From Lichenihabitans psoromatis (lineage in GTDB: Bacteria > Pseudomonadota > Alphaproteobacteria > Rhizobiales > Beijerinckiaceae), in contig NZ_CP036515.1 in assembly GCF_004323635.1 (NCBI RefSeq), positions 4,527,501 to 4,591,500 of the forward strand: a DNA stretch of 64,000 bases, in the 5' to 3' direction. Positions 35,233 to 43,910 of the stretch are shown here, piece after piece. The translations under genes were made by a program, and so were the position numbers. A model generated the notes under the pieces. It was not told the origin of the DNA. It was given only the letters and a program-made list of their open reading frames with translations, and ran no database searches. Within the stretch, counting starts at the first letter, position 1, and every line of letters begins with the position of its first letter.

Positions 35233-36559
35233 GCCTCGCCCGCCCGCCGATCTCGTTCGACGAGACTGGGCTCGAGCAGGCTTGCCGCAAGATCCTCGCG
35301 CGCGGAGATGTAATCGTGAACGAGATCGCCGATGCGCAGCAGCCCGTCGAGTGGACGGCCATAGGCGGTTTCGGACGGTTTTGCCCGCACCGCAAGCTGG
35401 CGGAGCGCCTCGGCCATGACGGCCGGGTCGTCCGCCTCATCGGGCATGAGCATGTCGACGAGCCCCAGGCCCTGAGCGCGGCGGGCGCGAATCAACTGCT
35501 CCTCCCGCGGCGTGACGCGAGGGATGATAAGGGCGCGTTTGTCGAGCGAGAGGATTTCGCAAAACGTGTTGTACCCCCCATCGACACCACCCCGGCGGCG
35601 GCCTGAATCAAAGCCTCCATCCGATTGTCGAAATCGATGAGATGGAGGTTCGGGAAAGCCGCCGCCCGCCGATAGACCTCGTCGCGTTCCTCCGCCTTCA
35701 TGAAGGGGCCGAGAACCATCACGACCGGCCCGCTCAGGCCGGGCGTGTGTTCGTGCGCGGCGATCACCTGATGCATGATGCGGGCGCCATCGCCCCCACC
35801 TCCCGCCGTCACCAGCAGGAAGTCGTCGGGCAGGCTCGGCCCATGAAACGCCGTGACGGCCGGCACCTCGCGCCGCAGATACCCGGTCCAGCAGAGCCGG
35901 TCATGCAAAGAGGCCGGCGGATCGAGGCCGGTCAGCGGATCGTAGAAGTCCTTCGGGCCATAGACCCAGACGGCGTCGTAGAACGCGTCGAGCTTGCGGA
36001 GAACATCGTTGCGGGCCCATTCGGCCTTCAGATGCGCGGGCGAATCCATGACCTCGCGCAAACCGAGCACCAGCATGGTGCCGCGCGCCTTGAGATAGGC
36101 GAGCGTGCCTTCGAGTTCTCCGCGCAGGCCGAGCGGCTCCTTATCGACGATAAAAAGATCCGGCTGAAACGATTCAGCCGTGCTCTGGATGATTGAGCGG
36201 CGTAGCGCCAGCGTCTCATGCACATCCGTATGCTGGCCAAGCGGCGTATATTCGCCGTTGATGAGCTTGATGATGCTCGGAATTTTAAGAAAGTCGACGC
36301 GGGTGCGAAACTCAAACGCGCCGACGATCGGCGAGCCGGAGACGATCAGGACATTGAGGCCCTTGAAACGCTCGACCAGCGCATGCGCGATGGCGCGGCA
36401 GCGGCGCAAATGGCCGAGCCCGAAGGTGTCGTGGCTGTACATCAGCACGCGCGCGTGGCGAAACCGTCCGGTCGCGGGGCCGTCCTCATCCGCCTCGTCG
36501 CGGATCGTTCCAGGATGAAACGGCAGAACGCCCGACCGATCAGAGTCCGACAAGATCAT
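35229..36559 (-). pseudogene. MurG-like glycosyltransferase (COG4671 type), broken by a one-base deletion
   Basis: Read with one added base, the gene encodes about 443 residues. The N-domain has VLMYSHDTFGLGHLRRCRAI, typical of predicted MurG-like transferases, and the C-domain TAGGGGDGARIM. At 35574-35579 (C6 on the + strand) the frame shifts. The - strand reads MGG then TTRFA and soon stops at 35492, whereas the other frame reads YNTFCEILSLDKRALIIP and continues through RVTPREEQLIRARRAQ to the stop at 35229. One more G in the run restores MGGYNTF, the expected motif. Both halves keep normal codon use, so decay is recent or the deletion is a sequencing error. Start ATG 36559 is uncertain; the frame is open to 36664. 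First gene of the - strand glycan operon. Confidence 0.85.
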
Positions 36560-36904
36560 CGACCGCGACAAGGATGAACCCAGGATTTGACGTTTGGTCG
36601 CTCTCGTGGCGCGGCCCGTCCGTCGAACCATGCATCGCTCTGCTGTCCGCCATCCTTGCGCCAACCCCCGCCGACCGGAACCTGGCGTCCCGAATGCGAC
36701 AGCTTAGAGCGGCGCTCCGGCCGTTACAATAAGGCGATCGCAACCCCTCACCGCCTGTGGCCGCGATGCCGCTGTGGGGCGCGCAAAACGATCTCCGCTG
36801 TCGCGAGCGAGCCCGACGCCGTATAGGCGGGAGCGTCGCGGTCGCGGCTCGCCCCAAAATCGCCCGCCACGATCGCATGTCACCGATCCCGATCAGGACC
36901 CCTG
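36560..36904. promoter_or_regulatory. 345-nt divergent intergenic region
   Basis: Lies between the - strand glycan operon and the + strand CaCA-type exchanger gene. Part of it (to 36664) could be coding if the glycosyltransferase starts upstream. I see no small gene, RNA, repeat or clear operator; promoters for both directions must be here. Confidence 0.35.
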
Positions 36905-37969
36905 ATGACCTTTATACCGCTCGCCCTCGTGCCGCTGTCGCTCCTTTTACACTATGTCGTCGGCGTGCCCTCGTTCGTGGATTTCGCGCTGGGCGCAGTC
37001 GCCATCGCGGTCCTGGCGGATTGGACGCGTCGCGCCACCGAGCAACTCGCCGAACGTGCAGGGCCGACGATCGGCGGCCTGCTCAACGTCAGCTTCGGCA
37101 GTATCGCCGAGGTGATCCTCGCTTTGTTCGTGCTGATCGACGGCCAGGCCGAGGTGGTGCGGGCGCAATTGACCGGGTCAATCATGGGCACCAGCCTGCT
37201 CGGCCTCGGTATCGCGATTCTGGTCGGAGGCGTCGGTCGCGAGAAACAGGTGTTCAACCGCGAACGGGCGGGCCAACTCTCCACGATGCTCATGCTGGTC
37301 GTGATCGCATTGCTGATGCCGGCGATCTTTGATCTCACCGGGCGCACCGTCACGCATACGGGCAATCTCGGCCTTTCGGACGAATTGCTGAGCCTCGCGG
37401 TCTCGGTCGTCCTGCTGGCGCTCTACGGTGGCAATCTCGTCTACACGTTGGTGACCCATCGCGACATCTTCGCCAGCGCGGACGAGCGCGGCACGGCAGA
37501 CTGGTCGTTGCCGCTGTCGCTCGGCGTGCTGGTCGGCGCCACACTCTTCGTGGCGATCGAGGCCGAAATCGTGTCCGGGGCGCTCAAGACGACCGCATAC
37601 GGGCTGCATCTGTCGCCGATGTTTCTCGGCGTCGTCGTCTTGGCCCTCGTCGGCACCGGGGGCGATCTAATCGCTGCGGTGTTTTTCGCCCGGCAAGACA
37701 AGATGGGCCTCGTGCTCAACATCTCGATCGGCTCCGCCATCCAGATCGCGCTTGTGGTGGCGCCGCTGCTCGTGTTGATCTCGTGGGCGCTCGGCCACCC
37801 GATGACGCTGGTCTTCTCCAATCCGCTGCAACTCTTCGCCATCGCCAGCACGGCCTTCATCGTGCGGGCCATTGCGGCCGATGGGGAAACGACCTGGTTC
37901 GAAGGCCTGCTGCTGGTGGGTGTCTATTCCTTGTTCGCCCTCGGGTTTTTCTTCGTCGACCGCGGCTAA
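36905..37969 (+). CDS. CaCA-superfamily cation exchanger (Ca2+/H+ antiporter-like) with altered ion-site motifs
   Basis: A 354-residue protein with 10-11 transmembrane helices in two inverted halves. The alpha-1 repeat GGLLNVSFGSIAEVILALFV (about 57-76) and the alpha-2 repeat LVGTGGDLIAAVFFARQDK (about 248-266) align with the GNxxE repeats of CAX exchangers. Here the motifs read FGSIAE and GTGGD: the Asn is Ser or Thr and the second acidic residue is Asp254. The context ISIGSAIQIALVVAPLLVL after alpha-2 is typical CAX. Probably a proton-coupled exchanger, but ion choice is uncertain. Followed by a Na+/H+ antiporter gene 51 nt downstream on the same strand. Confidence 0.8.
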   Translation: MTFIPLALVPLSLLLHYVVGVPSFVDFALGAVAIAVLADWTRRATEQLAERAGPTIGGLLNVSFGSIAEVILALFVLIDGQAEVVRAQLTGSIMGTSLLGLGIAILVGGVGREKQVFNRERAGQLSTMLMLVVIALLMPAIFDLTGRTVTHTGNLGLSDELLSLAVSVVLLALYGGNLVYTLVTHRDIFASADERGTADWSLPLSLGVLVGATLFVAIEAEIVSGALKTTAYGLHLSPMFLGVVVLALVGTGGDLIAAVFFARQDKMGLVLNISIGSAIQIALVVAPLLVLISWALGHPMTLVFSNPLQLFAIASTAFIVRAIAADGETTWFEGLLLVGVYSLFALGFFFVDRG

Positions 37970-38020
37970 CCGAAGACGATGATAAAACGGCTGATCCACG
38001 ACCTGCTATAACGGAGCCCG

Positions 38021-39630
38021 ATGGAACTCTTCGAACTGGTGATCGGGCTGCTGATCGGGGCAGCTTTGCTGACGACCCTCTCGACGCGGGTGGGCGCGCC
38101 CTACCCCGTGGTGCTCGCGGTCGCCGGGGCCGCTCTCGCTTTGCTGCCGACCGAGAAGATCTCGGCGCGGCTTGATCCGGACCTCGCTTTGGCGTTGTTC
38201 GTCGCGCCGGTTCTGCTGAACGCAGCCTTCGATACGTCGCCCCGCGATCTCAAGGCCAATTGGGCGCCGGTGTTCAGCCTCGTGATGTTCTGCGTCGTCG
38301 TCACGGTCGCGGCCGTTGCGGTGGTGGCCCGCTGGTTGGTGCCCGATATGCCGTGGGCGGTCGCCATCGCGCTTGGAGCGATCGTGGCGCCGCCGGACGC
38401 CACCGCCGCCACCTCGATCCTGCGCCTCATCGCGCCGCCCCATCGCATGATGGTGATCCTCGAGGGCGAAAGCCTGCTCAACGACGCAAGTGCGCTGCTG
38501 ATCTACCGTTTTGCGGTAGGGGCGGCGTTGGGCGCGTCGGTCACGCCGTTCCAGGCTATTCCCGCGCTCCTGTTTTCAGCGGGCGGCGGCGTCCTGCTCG
38601 GCATCGCCCTTGGCTGGTTGTTTCCGTTCCTGACGCGACGCGTCGAGGACATCCCGGTTCATGTGTCAGTGCAATTTGCCGGCACTTTCGCGGTGTGGAT
38701 CGTGGCCGAGACGATCGGGGTCTCGCCCATCCTCACCGTCGTGGCCTATGCGATCATGCTGTCCCAGGTCACAGCCCGCGACCAGACGGCCGGAAACCGA
38801 CGCGCTTCCTTCGCAGTCTGGGATGTCGCGATCTATGTGTTAAACGCGCTCGCGTTCATTCTCGTGGGCTTACAGCTTCACCCCATTCTTCGCGACGTGA
38901 GCGGCAAGGTCGGGCTCTATGCCGGCTTTTCGGCTGCCGTCCTCGCGACCGTGATTCTGGCGCGAATCGGCTGGGTCATGATCTACAATCGCGGCCTGAC
39001 GCTCCGTCGCCACCTTGCGGCTCGCGGCGAGGGCGACGTCGTTGAAGCGCCGTCGCTGAAAGCCAGCATCGCGGTTTCCTGGTGCGGGATGCGCGGCGTC
39101 GTCACGCTGGCGACGGCGCTCGCGCTTCCTTACGGCGATGGTGCTCAGGGTGGCTTTCCCTATCGCGATCTTCTCATCACGGCGGCTTTTGCGGTGGTGC
39201 TCGGCACGCTGGTGATCCAGGGCCTGACGCTCGGGCCGATGCTGCGCTGGTTCGATTTGGCGGATGACGGCGAGAGCGATCGCGAGGAGAAAATTGCGCG
39301 GCGCGAGACGGCACGGTCCGCTTTCGCATTGCTGAAGACCAAGAGCGAGAGCGAGGCTGACTTGCTCCGGCGCGAATATGCGGTGCGGATGCAGGAGCAG
39401 ACGACCGATCACAGGGTCGATGCGGAGGTGATCGGCGGGCTGCGGATGGAGGCGATCGCGGCCGAACGCGGCGCGCTCGATCGTCTGCGCCGCAATCGCA
39501 CCATCGGGGATGATACCTATCGCACCATCGAGGAAGAACTCGATTGGGCCGAGGGGCATGCGTTGCGCGCAAGGACGCGCTTGCCGAGTTGGGTCCGCTG
39601 GACAAAGGTGCCGCCGACGACAAAGTCTGA
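38021..39630 (+). CDS. Na+/H+ antiporter (CPA1 family), 3' end affected by a probable one-base deletion
   Basis: Residues 1-420 or so are a CPA1 antiporter: 11-12 helices with LFVAPVLLNAAFDTSP, the ion-site region GAIVAPPDATAATSIL, EGESLLNDASALL and WCGMRGVVTLATALALP. A charged cytoplasmic tail of about 100 residues follows. As read, the frame runs on without stop into the acetyltransferase gene (to 40144). In the +2 frame, codons from 39571 give KDALAELGPLDKGAADDKV and a stop at 39628-39630, a much more natural end directly before a GAGGAG ribosome-binding site. I therefore place the end at 39630 and infer a lost base between about 39556 and 39571. Confidence 0.82.
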
Positions 39631-39640
39631 GGAGACATCA

Positions 39641-40144
39641 GTGCCCATCCTGGTTCGCGACGCCACCGACCATGACCTCCCCGCGATCCTGGCGATCCAT
39701 AACGACGCGATCCTGAACGGCACCGCGATCTGGTCGACGCAGCCGGTCGATCTCGATAATAGACGCGCCGTGATCGAGGACCGCCGGTCCAAATCCTACC
39801 CGTTCCTGATCGCCGACCGGGACGGCGAGGTCGCGGGCTATGCCTCCTTCGGTGACTTTCGCCCGCACGACGGCTTTTTCAAAACCGTCGAACACTCGAT
39901 CTATATCCATCAGGATCACCAGCGCGCCGGCGTCGGCTCGCTTCTCATGCCACCGTTGATCGCGGCGGCACGCGCCGGCGGCAAACACGTCATGGTGGGC
40001 GGCATCGATGCCACTAACGCGGCTTCACTGGCCTTCCACGCTCGCTACGGCTTCGTCGAGACCGGGCGTATGCCGGCGGTGGGTTTCAAATTCGGCCGCT
40101 ATCTCGATCTTGTCTGGATGCAAAAGATATTGGATGACGCCTGA
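39641..40144 (+). CDS. GNAT N-acetyltransferase, phosphinothricin acetyltransferase type
   Basis: A 167-residue protein if started at GTG 39641, which follows GAGGAG (39629-39634) at 6-nt spacing. It has the typical N-terminus PILVRDATDHDLPAILAIHNDAI, the acetyl-CoA pyrophosphate loop region HQRAGVGSLL, and DATNAASLAFHARYGFVETG, a motif set shared by the phosphinothricin/methionine-sulfone acetyltransferase (PAT/MddA) clade. The family acetylates amino groups of amino-acid analogues; the natural substrate is unknown. The frame is continuous with the antiporter upstream, but this is probably not a real fusion. Confidence 0.88.
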   Translation: MPILVRDATDHDLPAILAIHNDAILNGTAIWSTQPVDLDNRRAVIEDRRSKSYPFLIADRDGEVAGYASFGDFRPHDGFFKTVEHSIYIHQDHQRAGVGSLLMPPLIAAARAGGKHVMVGGIDATNAASLAFHARYGFVETGRMPAVGFKFGRYLDLVWMQKILDDA

Positions 40145-40188
40145 GGCAGTTGCCGCTTGGTCCGCCGAAATCGACGCGTCAGGGGACG

Positions 40189-41142
40189 CTATTGCGCGGC
40201 ATCCAACCACGGCTCTGCACGCCATGATGAGCGGAGACGCGTCAGATCCTGCAGCGGCGGCGCGCCGAACATCCTCCGATAGTCGCGGCTGAACTGGGAC
40301 GGACTCTCGTAGCCGACCGCGTGCCCGGCATGGGCGGCATCGCCCGCTTGGTTCAGCATCAGGCGACGCGCCTCGTGCAAGCGGAGGTGCTTTTGATATT
40401 GCAGCGGACTGAGGCCGGTGACCGTCTTGAAATGCTGGTTCAGGGACGATTGACTCATGCCGGTCGCAGAGGCCACGGCCTGCAACGAAAACGGCTGACG
40501 ATACGTGCGCTTGAGATACGTGATGGCCTTGCTCACGCGTTGCATCGCGCTGCCAGCCGATAAGATGGCGAGTAAGCCTCCCGAGCCCGGAGATTGAAGA
40601 ACGCGATACAAGAATTCGCGCTCCGTCGATCGCGCGAGAACAGCCGCGTCGCGTGGCGCATCGAGCAGGCGAACCAGTCGTGTGGCAGCCTCGACGATCT
40701 CGGGCGTGGCCTCTCCGAGCGTCACGGCCGAGCGAGGCGGGTCGTTGCTTCGACCGTCCAAGCCGCTTTCGTCCATCGTCGTCCCGAGCAGGCCAAGATC
40801 GAGATCGAGGCGCAGGCAGAGATAAGGGCTCGTCACGCTCGCCTCGGTCACCTGGCCGATCACAGGAGCGTCCAACGACACGGCGAGAAGCTGTCCGCGA
40901 CCATAGTGGAAAATCTCGCGTCCCAGCATGACGTGCTTGCGGCCCTGAGCCACGAGACAGAGGGCCGGCGTGTGGAGAGCTTGGATCGGCTCGGTCGGCC
41001 TGCTGCTGCGGATGAGATGCAGACGCGGCACGATGGACGCGACACTGCCGTCGGCGACGACGTGCCGGGCGATCGCAGCCGCAAACGCATGGGAGGGACG
41101 GTCGTCGATCACGGCACTCCGATCGGGCAAGACTGATGACAA
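40189..41142 (-). CDS. AraC family transcriptional regulator
   Basis: A 317-residue regulator with an N-terminal AraC_N cupin-like domain (about 20-170, containing TPALCLVAQGRKHVMLG) and a C-terminal double helix-turn-helix (about 215-310: SLQAVASATGMSQSSLNQHF, then the PLQYQKHLRLHEARRLM recognition region). The frame is open to 41445, but only the part after about 41142 looks protein-coding; TTG 41142 is chosen, with TTG 41130 as an alternative, and no strong ribosome-binding site is visible. Divergent from a short-chain dehydrogenase across about 133 nt. Regulators of this type commonly control such a neighbour. Confidence 0.85.
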   Translation of the reverse strand: MSSVLPDRSAVIDDRPSHAFAAAIARHVVADGSVASIVPRLHLIRSSRPTEPIQALHTPALCLVAQGRKHVMLGREIFHYGRGQLLAVSLDAPVIGQVTEASVTSPYLCLRLDLDLGLLGTTMDESGLDGRSNDPPRSAVTLGEATPEIVEAATRLVRLLDAPRDAAVLARSTEREFLYRVLQSPGSGGLLAILSAGSAMQRVSKAITYLKRTYRQPFSLQAVASATGMSQSSLNQHFKTVTGLSPLQYQKHLRLHEARRLMLNQAGDAAHAGHAVGYESPSQFSRDYRRMFGAPPLQDLTRLRSSWRAEPWLDAAQ

Positions 41143-41275
41143 CGCGAGCTCAACCCGCGGCTTGTTTCGGGAGATCGTGCAAGGAGGGTGTGAGACTCGT
41201 CTACCGCACGAGAGCGTCCCGCGTCCATCTTTCCGTGTGGCGGGACGTAGCCCGCATGGATCACGGGAAGAGACG
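41143..41275. promoter_or_regulatory. Shared control region of the araC-type regulator and the SDR gene
   Basis: A 133-nt divergent region. It contains a short inverted repeat CTCGT-N7-ACGAG at about 41194-41210 that could be an operator half-site pair, and GGGAAGAG just before the dehydrogenase ATG as ribosome-binding site. No clear sigma-70 boxes are seen. Confidence 0.3.
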
Positions 41276-42009
41276 ATGTCAAATTTGAGCGGCAAGGTCG
41301 TTGCGATCACGGGCGCGAGCAGCGGAATTGGGGAAGCAGCGGCGCGGTATCTCGCGGCGTCCGGTGCGCGATTGGTGATAGGCGCGCGGCGAACGGATCG
41401 GCTGGAGCATCTGGCCGCCACGATCGCGTCGCAGGGTGGGGACATCCGGTTCGCGGCGCTCGATGTGACGCGCAGATCCGACCTGGAAGCCTTTGTCGGG
41501 CTGGCGCTCTCGGCCTATGGACGCCTGGATGTGCTGGTCAACAACGCAGGCGTGATGCCGCTGTCGCCGCTCGATGCCTTGAAGGTCGACGAGTGGGACC
41601 GCATGATCGACGTCAATATCAAAGGCGTTCTCTATGGCATCGCGGCCGCGCTTCCCGTGATGAAGCAGCAGGGTTTCGGGCAGATCGTAATGTGTCCTCG
41701 ATCGGCGGCCATCGCGTCAGCCCGACGGCGGCAGTCTATTGTGCTACCAAATACGCCGTGCGCGCGATCTCGGACGGGCTCCGACAGGAGAATGATCGCA
41801 TCCGCGTGACCGTCATCTCGCCAGGCGTCACCACGTCCGACCTCGCCGATACGATTTCCGACCCGGTCGCACGCGAGACCATGAAAAGCTTTCGGGCCAT
41901 CGCGATCGGGCCGGAGGCGATCGCCCGAGCCATCGCTTATGCGGTGGAGCAACCCGACGATGTCGACGTGAGCGAGATCGTGGTGCGCCCGACCGCGAGC
42001 CCCCATTGA
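41276..42009 (+). pseudogene. Short-chain dehydrogenase/reductase, broken by a one-base deletion
   Basis: With one base restored this is a 244-residue classical SDR. The first frame gives the NAD(P) site ITGASSGIGEAAARYLA, the LDVLVNNAGVMP motif and FGQIV. After 41688 the frame is lost (the first frame runs on as nonsense to 41809), while the shifted frame continues from 41689 as NVSSIGGHRVSPTAAVYCATKYAVRA (split across the catalytic Ser and the Tyr-x3-Lys) to VVRPTASPH and a stop at 42007-42009. A missing base between 41688 and 41689 explains it (GT-AAT for GTN-AAT). Substrate unknown. Divergent from an AraC regulator; the next gene starts inside its stop codon (TGATG). Confidence 0.88.
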
Positions 42010-42259
42010 TGGATCAACATCGCTTCAGCGGCCTCTGGATCACGGACGACGGCTCGATCCGGCACGAGCTTCTGCCGAACGGCCGGTCCGTCGAGGCACG
42101 GGCACGCGTGAGCGCGCCTATGAAGGCCGCTTCGTCGTGAAGGGCCAGCATATCGAGTATTGGGACGACTCGGGATTTACCGCCGACGGCACCTTCATCG
42201 ACGGCGTTCTGCACCACGCCGGCATGGTGCTGAGGCGCATCGATCCGCAAGGGCGTTAG
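42009..42259 (+). pseudogene. Atu4866-like small protein, broken by a one-base deletion
   Basis: Read across a shift it encodes about 83 residues resembling the Agrobacterium Atu4866 domain family: SGLWITDDGSIRHELLPNGR in the first frame, then from 42101 in the next frame GTRERAYEGRFVVKGQHIEY and WDDSGFTADGTF, ending VLHHAGMVLRRIDPQGR at 42259. The total of 251 nt is one short of a multiple of three, and a missing base between 42100 and 42101 repairs it. The fold is a small beta-barrel with no established function. Its ATG overlaps the stop of the dehydrogenase (TGATG), so the two were coupled, a pairing that may be a conserved module under the AraC regulator. Confidence 0.8.
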
Positions 42260-42269
42260 CGGGCTCGGG

Positions 42270-43910
42270 CTATTCCTTCAGCAGTCGCTCGAGGTTCGCC
42301 AGCGTGTCGGCCTCGGCGGTCGGCTTATCCCAGCGAATGCGATTGACGCGCGGAAATCGCATCGCCACGCCGGACTTGTGACGTGACGATCGGTTGAGGC
42401 CCTCAAAGGCGATCTCCAGCACCAAACCGCCGGTCATCCCATGCGCCACCTCGCGCACGGGGCCGAACCGGCCGGTCGTGTTGGTCCGCACATAGCGGTC
42501 GAGCTTGGTGAGTTCCTGGTCGGTGAAGCCCGAATAAGCCTTCCCGACCGGCACCAGTTCAGGCCCGGCCGCGCCGTCGCGCCACACCCCGAACGTGTAA
42601 TCCGAATAGAAGGACGCGCGCTTGCCATGCCCGCGCTGAGCATACATCAGCACCGCATCGACGTTGAACGGCTCGCGCTTCCATTTGTACCAGAGCCCCT
42701 TTGGCCGACCCGGCACATAGGGACTGTCGAGACGCTTCAGCATCAGCCCCTCGATCGCATCGGCGGCCTCGCCCGCGCCGGCGCTTGCCGGATCGAGACG
42801 AATCGCGGCGAGATGGGCCCAGTCGCTGAACCTCACGAGCGGCGATAGATCGATAACGGTCAGCCCGGCGCGCTGCACGAACGCGTCGAGCCGTTCGCGT
42901 CTCTCCGCAAAGGCGAGTGGCCGCAAATCCTCGCCATTGTCGAACAGCAGATCGTAAACCCGCAGATGGATCGGATAATCGGCCATTAGCTTCGGCGTCA
43001 CGGCTTTGCGGTTCAGCCGCTGCTGCAAGGTGCCGAAGGATTCCACATGGCCCTCGCGAACGACCAGCAATTCGCCATCGAGCGCCACGCTACCGAGACC
43101 ACCCGCCAGCAAGGCATCCGCCAAATCTGGGAATGCGCCTGAAATAACCTCGCCCGTGCGGGAGAACAGCCGCACGACGGATCGACCACCCGTCTCGACG
43201 CCGGTCACGGCCTGGACGCGGATCCCATCCCATTTCCATTCGGCCGAAAAGGCGGCGGGATCGAGCTGCGCGACGTCGCGTTCCTCCAACGCATGGGCCA
43301 GCATCGGTGTGCGGAACGGAGCCGGATCGGTCGCATCGGGTCGCGGACCCTGCCCACTCACCCAAGCGAACAGCGCCTCGTAGGGAGGCGCCATGCCGTG
43401 CCAGACTTCCTCGATCTCGTCCGGCTCGAACCCACCCAGCATCGCGACGGCGGTCTTGGCGAGGCGCGCCGACACGCCGATCCGCAGCGACCCTGTGATC
43501 AGCTTCAGCAATGCCCAGCGGCCGATCTCGTCGAGACTATCGAGCCAGGCCGCGAGTTGTTTCGGAAGCGCGACGCGGCCCGTCGTGGCCAGCACCCGCA
43601 CGACGTCGGAGAGCAATGGCGCTGACGCGATCGGCCCCGTCTGCGGCCACATCAGCGCGACCGTCTCGGAGAGATCACCGACGTAATCATAGGAGAGGCC
43701 GAACAGGGTCGGGTCGGTCCGCTCGGCCGCCAGCGTGCGGATCAGCGCCGGCTTGGCGTTGGTGAAACTGAGGCTGCTGGTCAGCGCCGCCAGCGCGAAG
43801 CCACGCTCGGGATCGGGCGTCACGCGAAAATAGGCTTCCATCAGGCGCAGCTTGCCGTTGCGGGACGGCTCGAATGACAGACGGTCCAGAAGGCGGGAAA
43901 AGTCCTTCAT
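42270..43910 (-). CDS. ATP-dependent DNA ligase of the ligase-associated repair set
   Basis: A 546-residue ligase. The N-terminal DNA-binding domain covers about 1-200 and the adenylation domain about 200-400, with motif I EWKWDGIRVQ (nucleophile Lys226), motif III-like LFSRTGEVI and LDGELLV, and motif V region WYKWKREP; an OB-fold follows. It seals nicks by the Lys-AMP/DNA-AMP route. This is the bacterial LigB-like branch found with a metallo-beta-lactamase exonuclease, a DEXH helicase and a phosphoesterase, associated with DNA damage (cisplatin) response in name, though roles are only partly tested. Coupled by a 4-bp overlap to the exonuclease gene upstream. Confidence 0.92.
   Translation of the reverse strand: MKDFSRLLDRLSFEPSRNGKLRLMEAYFRVTPDPERGFALAALTSSLSFTNAKPALIRTLAAERTDPTLFGLSYDYVGDLSETVALMWPQTGPIASAPLLSDVVRVLATTGRVALPKQLAAWLDSLDEIGRWALLKLITGSLRIGVSARLAKTAVAMLGGFEPDEIEEVWHGMAPPYEALFAWVSGQGPRPDATDPAPFRTPMLAHALEERDVAQLDPAAFSAEWKWDGIRVQAVTGVETGGRSVVRLFSRTGEVISGAFPDLADALLAGGLGSVALDGELLVVREGHVESFGTLQQRLNRKAVTPKLMADYPIHLRVYDLLFDNGEDLRPLAFAERRERLDAFVQRAGLTVIDLSPLVRFSDWAHLAAIRLDPASAGAGEAADAIEGLMLKRLDSPYVPGRPKGLWYKWKREPFNVDAVLMYAQRGHGKRASFYSDYTFGVWRDGAAGPELVPVGKAYSGFTDQELTKLDRYVRTNTTGRFGPVREVAHGMTGGLVLEIAFEGLNRSSRHKSGVAMRFPRVNRIRWDKPTAEADTLANLERLLKE

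Noticed and set aside
38021..40144. A 707-residue antiporter-acetyltransferase fusion as a novel two-domain transporter
   Set aside because: The linker is in an implausible frame, and the neighbouring frame gives a natural stop plus a ribosome-binding site and GTG start; a lost base explains it better.
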